A stretch of 37,685 nucleotides of DNA from positions 1 through 37,685 of IMG/VR virus record IMGVR_UViG_3300020472_000075; one strand, given 5' to 3'. The position numbers and the translations under genes are program-made. Below are positions 33,876 through 37,685 of the stretch, piece by piece. A model generated the notes under the pieces. The model did not search any database and was not told the DNA's origin. It saw only the letters and a list, made by a program, of their open reading frames with translations. How positions within the stretch are numbered: position 1 is the stretch's first letter; each line of letters opens with the position of its first letter. The DNA comes from a virus.

Positions 33876-34576
33876 TGGGATATTTTAGAGAACTACCAAA
33901 TTTAGAATATCTATCACCTCTATCTGATAGAAACTCTGCTTCAGAATATATTCAAGCAAAAAATATATTTAAAAGAGTTAAATTAAGAGAAGATTTTCAT
34001 AACTCATTTACGAGATTTGAAAAATATCAAATTGTAGATGGTGAAAGACCAGATCAGGTTGCAAAAAAATTATATGATAGTTCAAAACTTGATTGGGTTG
34101 TTTTAATATCTGCTGGTATTACAAATGTAAGAAATGAATGGCCACTGGCAGAAAGAGATCTTTATGAATTTGCGCTATCTGCTTATGGTGCTGATATAAA
34201 TGCTACTCGTTTTTATGAAACTATTGAAGTTAAAGATTCAAAAGATAGAGTAATTTTACCAGCAGGACAAGTTGTAGATTATAACTTTAAATTACCAACA
34301 CCAAAAATAGATACAAGTCCCACATCATCATATGTACAATATTGGGATAGTGGTTTAAACCAATTGGTAACTAAAACTCAAATTACAAAATCAATTAGTA
34401 ACTATCAGTATGAAACTAGAGAAAATAATAAAAAAAGAGGTATTTACATTCTAAGAAATAATTATCTACAACAATTCTTAAATGATACTAGAGGATTAAT
34501 GAAATATAAGAGATCTAGTCAATATGTATCAGAAAGATTAAAACGAACTGAAAATCTTAGAGTAAAATCACCATAA
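33875..34576 (+). CDS. gp53: baseplate wedge protein gp53
   Basis: A 233-residue protein. MGYFRELPNLEYLSPLSDRN and residues 51-80 (YQIVDGERPDQVAKKLYDSS, then KLDWVVLISA) match the N-terminal part of T4 gp53, which has a LysM-like motif. The C-terminal RRGIYILRNNYLQQFLND-like stretch is also typical. T4 gp53 joins the wedges around the hub. It is the last plus-strand gene; its stop is 12 bases from the end of the convergent Zn-ribbon gene, with no clear hairpin between. Confidence 0.85.
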   Translation: MGYFRELPNLEYLSPLSDRNSASEYIQAKNIFKRVKLREDFHNSFTRFEKYQIVDGERPDQVAKKLYDSSKLDWVVLISAGITNVRNEWPLAERDLYEFALSAYGADINATRFYETIEVKDSKDRVILPAGQVVDYNFKLPTPKIDTSPTSSYVQYWDSGLNQLVTKTQITKSISNYQYETRENNKKRGIYILRNNYLQQFLNDTRGLMKYKRSSQYVSERLKRTENLRVKSP

Positions 34577-34588
34577 TATAATAATATT

Positions 34589-34837
34589 TCACCATTTTTT
34601 AATAGGACAACTCGACATCTTCATTTTTACCTTTTGTTGTAAATAACATCCACACTTTGCACATCTCTTACGTTTTTTTATAAAATGTTCACATGCCTGA
34701 CATATATCATATCTTCTTTTCCTTTCAAAATCATCAACAAATAATTCATCACCATTAACAAATGCTTGCATAGTTTTTGCAAGAGTGTCTGATAAATTTT
34801 TTCCTTGTTCACCTAATGAGGGTAACTCTTGAGTCAT
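34589..34837 (-). CDS. small Zn-ribbon protein (82 aa), paralogue of the 136-aa gene
   Basis: An 82-residue protein with six cysteines, C46-x2-C49-x9-C59-x2-C62-x-C64-x12-C77, and the ending SSCPIKKW. The cysteine spacing is identical to that of the 136-residue gene two positions upstream (35630-36040), so the two are paralogues. The pattern resembles small zinc-ribbon proteins common in marine phages next to oxygenase genes. It should bind zinc; its partner is unknown. Its ATG overlaps the stop of the 2OG oxygenase by four bases, so it is probably coexpressed with it. Confidence 0.75.
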   Translation of the reverse strand: MTQELPSLGEQGKNLSDTLAKTMQAFVNGDELFVDDFERKRRYDICQACEHFIKKRKRCAKCGCYLQQKVKMKMSSCPIKKW

Positions 34838-35673
34838 TCATAACCTCCACCAGCATGACCTCCACCAACATTAAACCATCCAGTAACAATATACTTATTC
34901 TTTGCACTACCTGTTAATACCAAATTACCTTTATGTGCATGAGTCATACCAGCTGGCCAAATTAACAATTTACCAGTTTCAGGTTTTATTCTTTTTTTAT
35001 AATATAGAAATTCTGTTTCCCCACCCTCAAAATCATCATTTAAATACACCATCCACACTAAACATCTAGAAGAATCTACACCAGATCCCGTATTTTCATC
35101 ATGCCACACATGATAACCTCCACCTGGTGGAGTCATCTGTACTTTCTGACATGTTGAATAAAATGTTTCTCTTTTTATATGTCCAAATACATGAATATAT
35201 TCTCTTAACTTTGCAAATATTACGTCATTTAAATCCCGATCTGGTCTACCATCCATCTTTAGATTCATATGACCCAAATCTATTGAATATCCAAATCTAC
35301 CTGCCATAGAATCTGGAAACTGATCATCTTCACACCATACAGAATCAGTGGTCATATAATAATCCATTGATTTTATTATATGATGACACATCATATCTGG
35401 AACACATTTTTCGTATGTTCCTATAAAATCTTCATACTTTCCAGGAATATATGGTACATTTAATGGACCAAATTTTACATCATCATCATCGTCGTCATTA
35501 TTATCATTATCATCATTTACAGGTAATTCAGATTCCTCTATATTCTTTACAAGTAATTCAGATTCCTCTATATTCTTTACAAGTAATTCAGATTCCTCTA
35601 TATCTTGTTGATTACTATTATCAACAATCTCATTCTGAGGTATCTGTATCTTCTGTATTGTCTTCATCTTCAT
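34834..35673 (-). CDS. prolyl-4-hydroxylase-like 2OG-Fe(II) oxygenase with acidic repeat N-terminus
   Basis: A 279-residue protein. Residues 24-52 are three copies of a 10-residue repeat (IEESELLVKN), then an Asp-rich run (54-65). The catalytic part follows. PPGGGYHVWHDEN (182-194) holds the proximal ligands (H188 or H191 with D192/E193), MVYLNDDFEGGETEF is the conserved strand-turn, and AGMTHAHKGN has the distal histidine (H245 or H247). K260 in NKYIVTGWF would bind 2-oxoglutarate. Likely hydroxylates protein residues. SD AGGAGG before the ATG at 35673, which is 44 bases inside the upstream gene. It is flanked by two Zn-ribbon paralogues and lies near a Gly-X-Y fibre gene, a possible substrate. 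Confidence 0.8.
   Translation of the reverse strand: MKMKTIQKIQIPQNEIVDNSNQQDIEESELLVKNIEESELLVKNIEESELPVNDDNDNNDDDDDDVKFGPLNVPYIPGKYEDFIGTYEKCVPDMMCHHIIKSMDYYMTTDSVWCEDDQFPDSMAGRFGYSIDLGHMNLKMDGRPDRDLNDVIFAKLREYIHVFGHIKRETFYSTCQKVQMTPPGGGYHVWHDENTGSGVDSSRCLVWMVYLNDDFEGGETEFLYYKKRIKPETGKLLIWPAGMTHAHKGNLVLTGSAKNKYIVTGWFNVGGGHAGGGYE
35521..35603 (-). repeat. 30-bp in-frame tandem repeat (2.8 copies)
   Basis: The 30-base unit starting at 35521, 35551 and 35581 (last copy 23 bases) is almost perfect; only base 35522 differs. It encodes a 10-residue repeat in the N-terminus of the oxygenase. Confidence 0.9.
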
Positions 35674-36040
35674 TTAAATCATCCTCCTGTACGAGTTTTT
35701 CAAAATAACCAGCATCAATAAAGATCTTTTGATGTTCTTTAGGTAATTGCTGTGCTGCTGATGTAAACGCACTAGCAAACCAACCCTTCTTATCAATAGG
35801 CCAATTACCTATAGGACATTCATCATGAATTGTTGATATTTTGGACATCAACTCACATCCACATTCATTACATTCCATTACCTTAGAATTAAGATGTTCG
35901 CAAGTTTGACAAATTCCTAAACGTTCTTGTATGGTCTCTAATGAAGGTACTGCATCAAGACTATCCTCATCAAGTGTATTATGTTCATAGGTAAAAAGAT
36001 ATATTAATTCCCTTAATACCTCTGGATCATTGTAATCCAT
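35630..36040 (-). CDS. Zn-ribbon protein with acidic tail (136 aa)
   Basis: A 136-residue protein. Cysteines C44-x2-C47-x9-C57-x2-C60-x-C62-x12-C75, ending in DECPIGNW, have exactly the spacing of the 82-residue gene at 34589-34837. The C-terminus (about 117-136) is very acidic. The first gene of the Zn-ribbon / oxygenase / Zn-ribbon operon, with a strong sigma70-like promoter just upstream. The next gene starts inside its 3' end (44-base overlap). Zinc binding is inferred from the cysteines; function unknown. Confidence 0.7.
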   Translation of the reverse strand: MDYNDPEVLRELIYLFTYEHNTLDEDSLDAVPSLETIQERLGICQTCEHLNSKVMECNECGCELMSKISTIHDECPIGNWPIDKKGWFASAFTSAAQQLPKEHQKIFIDAGYFEKLVQEDDLNEDEDNTEDTDTSE

Positions 36041-36051
36041 ATTTAAACCAA

Positions 36052-36080
36052 ATTATAACATAATTTATATATAACGTCAA
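36052..36080 (-). promoter_or_regulatory. sigma70 promoter TTGACG-17-TATAAT
   Basis: On the minus strand, TTGACG (36080-36075; 5 of 6), a 17-base spacer and perfect TATAAT (36057-36052) with TGT before it (extended -10). It is 11 bases before the Zn-ribbon ATG, in the 47-base gap after the fibre gene. A TATAAATT inside the spacer also resembles the late box. Confidence 0.8.
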
Positions 36081-36087
36081 TCAGAAC

Positions 36088-37685
36088 CTACTTACTACCA
36101 AAAATCTCCGAATTTCCACTTACAACTGCATACTTATTTCCAGAAATTGCATATCCACTACTTCCACCTGTACCTTCACGGGTATTCTCACCTTTTTGAC
36201 CATAATTTCCTCCACGTCCACCATTTTCACCCTTCGCACCGTCTTCACCAGTATTACCTGTTTTACCTGCATTACCTGTTTTGCCTTTACCACCAGTATT
36301 TCCTTGAGTCCAATATCTACTTCCTGTTCTTCGAGCTCTATTCGCTCCTCCAGTAGCACGATTTACTTTATTACATCTTACAGTTTGACCTGCATTACCC
36401 CATTCACCAGTATTACCTGTAGTACCTGAATTACCTGCTAATCCTTCTGCTCCTGCTACACCTGAATTTCCAGATTGACCACTAGCATATGTTACACCTG
36501 CTCCATGTCCACCATATCCACCTTCTCCACCTAATCCACCTTCTCCACCATTTCCACCTGTACCACCATTTCCACCTGCACCACCATTTCCTGCAGCTGC
36601 TTGCATTATAGTAATATGCTTATATTCACATCCCAAAGTAGCTCTACATCTTGCATCTGTCAGAGCACAATTCTGCTTTGTTAATGCATCATTTCCACTA
36701 CTACAACGATTTCCTTGAGTACCGTCACCAGCATTATAATTATCAGAGGTATTTCTACAATTATTTTTACATTTTGGATCTTGAGATCCAAATTCGCATC
36801 CTCCACGAGTCCTGGAACATCTTGTTTCTCTTCTCTGTCGACGTAAACCAAAAAATCTTCTTCTATTATATCTTCTATTACATCTTGAGTCATCTTGTCT
36901 ATTATAACTCCATTTATAATCTGAACATTTATTTCCAGTAACATTATAATTATTATAACACTCTATAGAATTAGAATTACCATCAACTCCAGTTTCTCCT
37001 TTATTACCATCAGCCCCTTTATTACCATCAACACCAGTAGCACCTTTCTCACCAGCAGCACCACCACCGCCACCACCAGCAATCATTCCTCCACTGGCTA
37101 CACTAATTGAAATATTGGATGAACTACCACCTGGATTAACATATAACGCACCTCCACCATCACTTCCATTAGCATCATTACTTCCTCCACCATCTCCACC
37201 TCTACCTATAATATCTTGATTTACAATAAGTTCAAAATTATGTACATCAACTGAAGGATCAAATTTTGCAGCAGGATCTGTATTAGTATTAGTAGTACTT
37301 GCATCTACATTACCATCAATAATATGATCCTTTTCTACATTTTTTGATAATTCACCAGTATTCCAAGGAGAATCAATATCATAATTACCACCAGTCTCAT
37401 CAGATCCTAAAGTTATTTCTATTTTCTTTACAGTATCTCTATACCCTTCCAAATTCATTGCAGCATCTTCTACTGCACTGGTTTTTACATTACCAGTATT
37501 TGTCCCATCATTAAATCTTGAATCAGGTACAACATGACTAGTTGAAGTTGCAGTAGTCGTTCTTATATAATCAGATACTTTAACTGCTCCAGTAGGACCA
37601 CCAAAATTAGTCCTTAATTGACTAAAACTAATAGCACCTGTTCCAGTAAAAAATCTATCGGCATTACCACCATTATATGTTGTAT
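36088..37685 (-). CDS. Gly-rich, collagen-like fibre/adhesin with Cys/Arg-rich insert (5' end outside window)
   Basis: The frame is open to the window edge, so the start lies beyond 37685; the ATG at 37458 is internal. The first visible part, TGTGAISFSQLRTNFGG then VKVSDYIRTTT, is a motif of phage fibre N-domains. Then come a beta-rich part, a Gly-X-Y stretch (GEKGATGVDGNKGADGNKGE) and an insert of about 125 residues with 11 Cys and many Arg (36603-36975). Next are polyglycine-type repeats (GGAGGNGGTGGNGGEGGLGG), more Gly-X-Y triplets and a small C-domain. The glycine-rich part recalls the polyglycine sandwich of gp38-type adhesins of T4-like phages. Likely a receptor-binding or fibre protein. 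Confidence 0.7.
   Translation of the reverse strand, partial: TTYNGGNADRFFTGTGAISFSQLRTNFGGPTGAVKVSDYIRTTTATSTSHVVPDSRFNDGTNTGNVKTSAVEDAAMNLEGYRDTVKKIEITLGSDETGGNYDIDSPWNTGELSKNVEKDHIIDGNVDASTTNTNTDPAAKFDPSVDVHNFELIVNQDIIGRGGDGGGSNDANGSDGGGALYVNPGGSSSNISISVASGGMIAGGGGGGAAGEKGATGVDGNKGADGNKGETGVDGNSNSIECYNNYNVTGNKCSDYKWSYNRQDDSRCNRRYNRRRFFGLRRQRRETRCSRTRGGCEFGSQDPKCKNNCRNTSDNYNAGDGTQGNRCSSGNDALTKQNCALTDARCRATLGCEYKHITIMQAAAGNGGAGGNGGTGGNGGEGGLGGEGGYGGHGAGVTYASGQSGNSGVAGAEGLAGNSGTTGNTGEWGNAGQTVRCNKVNRATGGANRARRTGSRYWTQGNTGGKGKTGNAGKTGNTGEDGAKGENGGRGGNYGQKGENTREGTGGSSGYAISGNKYAVVSGNSEIFGSK

Noticed and set aside
34577-34588. Terminator between the convergent gp53 and Zn-ribbon genes
   Set aside because: The gap is only 12 bases, AT-rich, without a GC stem.
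36147-36944. Several open frames on both strands within the Gly-rich gene
   Set aside because: They arise from the low-complexity glycine codons. Their products are His/Tyr- or Val/Glu-biased low-complexity sequence.
37456-37458. ATG as the start of the Gly-rich fibre gene
   Set aside because: The frame stays open upstream to the window edge and encodes a recognisable fibre motif (AISFSQLRTNFGG), so this Met is internal.
15744-37685. Diversity-generating retroelement near the fibre genes
   Set aside because: No reverse transcriptase gene and no adenine-variable template/variable repeat pair was seen. The 41-bp repeat differs by one G/A but lies in non-adhesin genes.
1-37685. tRNA genes, integrase or attachment sites
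   Set aside because: I saw no cloverleaf-like sequence in the short gaps and no recombinase gene. No gap exceeds about 100 bases.

Overview
The window is an AT-rich stretch of a T4-like (contractile-tailed) marine phage genome. The clearest evidence is the set of T4 baseplate and head-completion homologues (gp4, gp48/54, gp53, gp26, gp27, the gp5 OB-fold, a GH24 tail lysozyme and a tape measure). It also carries accessory families typical of marine T4-like phages: 2OG-Fe(II) oxygenases, a cytidylyltransferase, LamG and S74 fibre proteins, and giant fibres made of GIGTT/SGNLTLDS repeats. I see no photosynthesis genes, tRNAs or integrase, so the host (cyanobacterium, SAR11 or another AT-rich marine bacterium) cannot be fixed.

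Layout, read right to left because most genes are on the minus strand. (1) 37685-36088: a Gly-rich, collagen-like fibre or adhesin, cut by the window edge. (2) 36040-34589: a Zn-ribbon / 2OG-oxygenase / Zn-ribbon cassette behind a sigma70-like promoter. (3) 32095-34576, plus strand: gp4, a small conserved protein, tail-tube cap gp48/54 and wedge gp53. (4) 32054-19714, minus: a tail-tube-fold protein, then one long late operon of gp26, a small -1-frame extension, tape measure, lysozyme protein, gp27, gp5 OB-fold, an 869-aa Ig-like protein, two beta-helical spike-like proteins and a 2OG oxygenase. (5) 18755-19738, plus: a lone glycosyltransferase-like gene. (6) 18713-15744: a LamG structural protein, a small early-type operon (two small ORFs plus a cytidylyltransferase) and a small acidic protein. 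(7) 15705-3850: two giant fibre proteins, ending at a rho-independent terminator. (8) 3766-1: an SF2 helicase, an adenine DNA methyltransferase divided between two ORFs in permuted order, and the first codons of a second SF2 helicase.

Two promoter classes separate the regions. Structural genes have nTAAATA late-type boxes 20-36 bases before their starts. Four accessory transcription units (five promoters) have sigma70-like elements, mostly TGnTATAAT with or without a good -35. This suggests accessory islets expressed early inside a late module.

The most notable observations are: a textbook -1 frameshift signal (T_TTT_TTC behind an SD-like GGAGGG) that would fuse gp26 to the small ORF just before the tape measure; the split, permuted methyltransferase/helicase module; a 41-bp near-perfect inverted repeat encoding the same peptide in two unrelated genes; dispersal of the T4 gp5 domains over separate genes; and a Cys/Arg-rich insert in the Gly-rich fibre.
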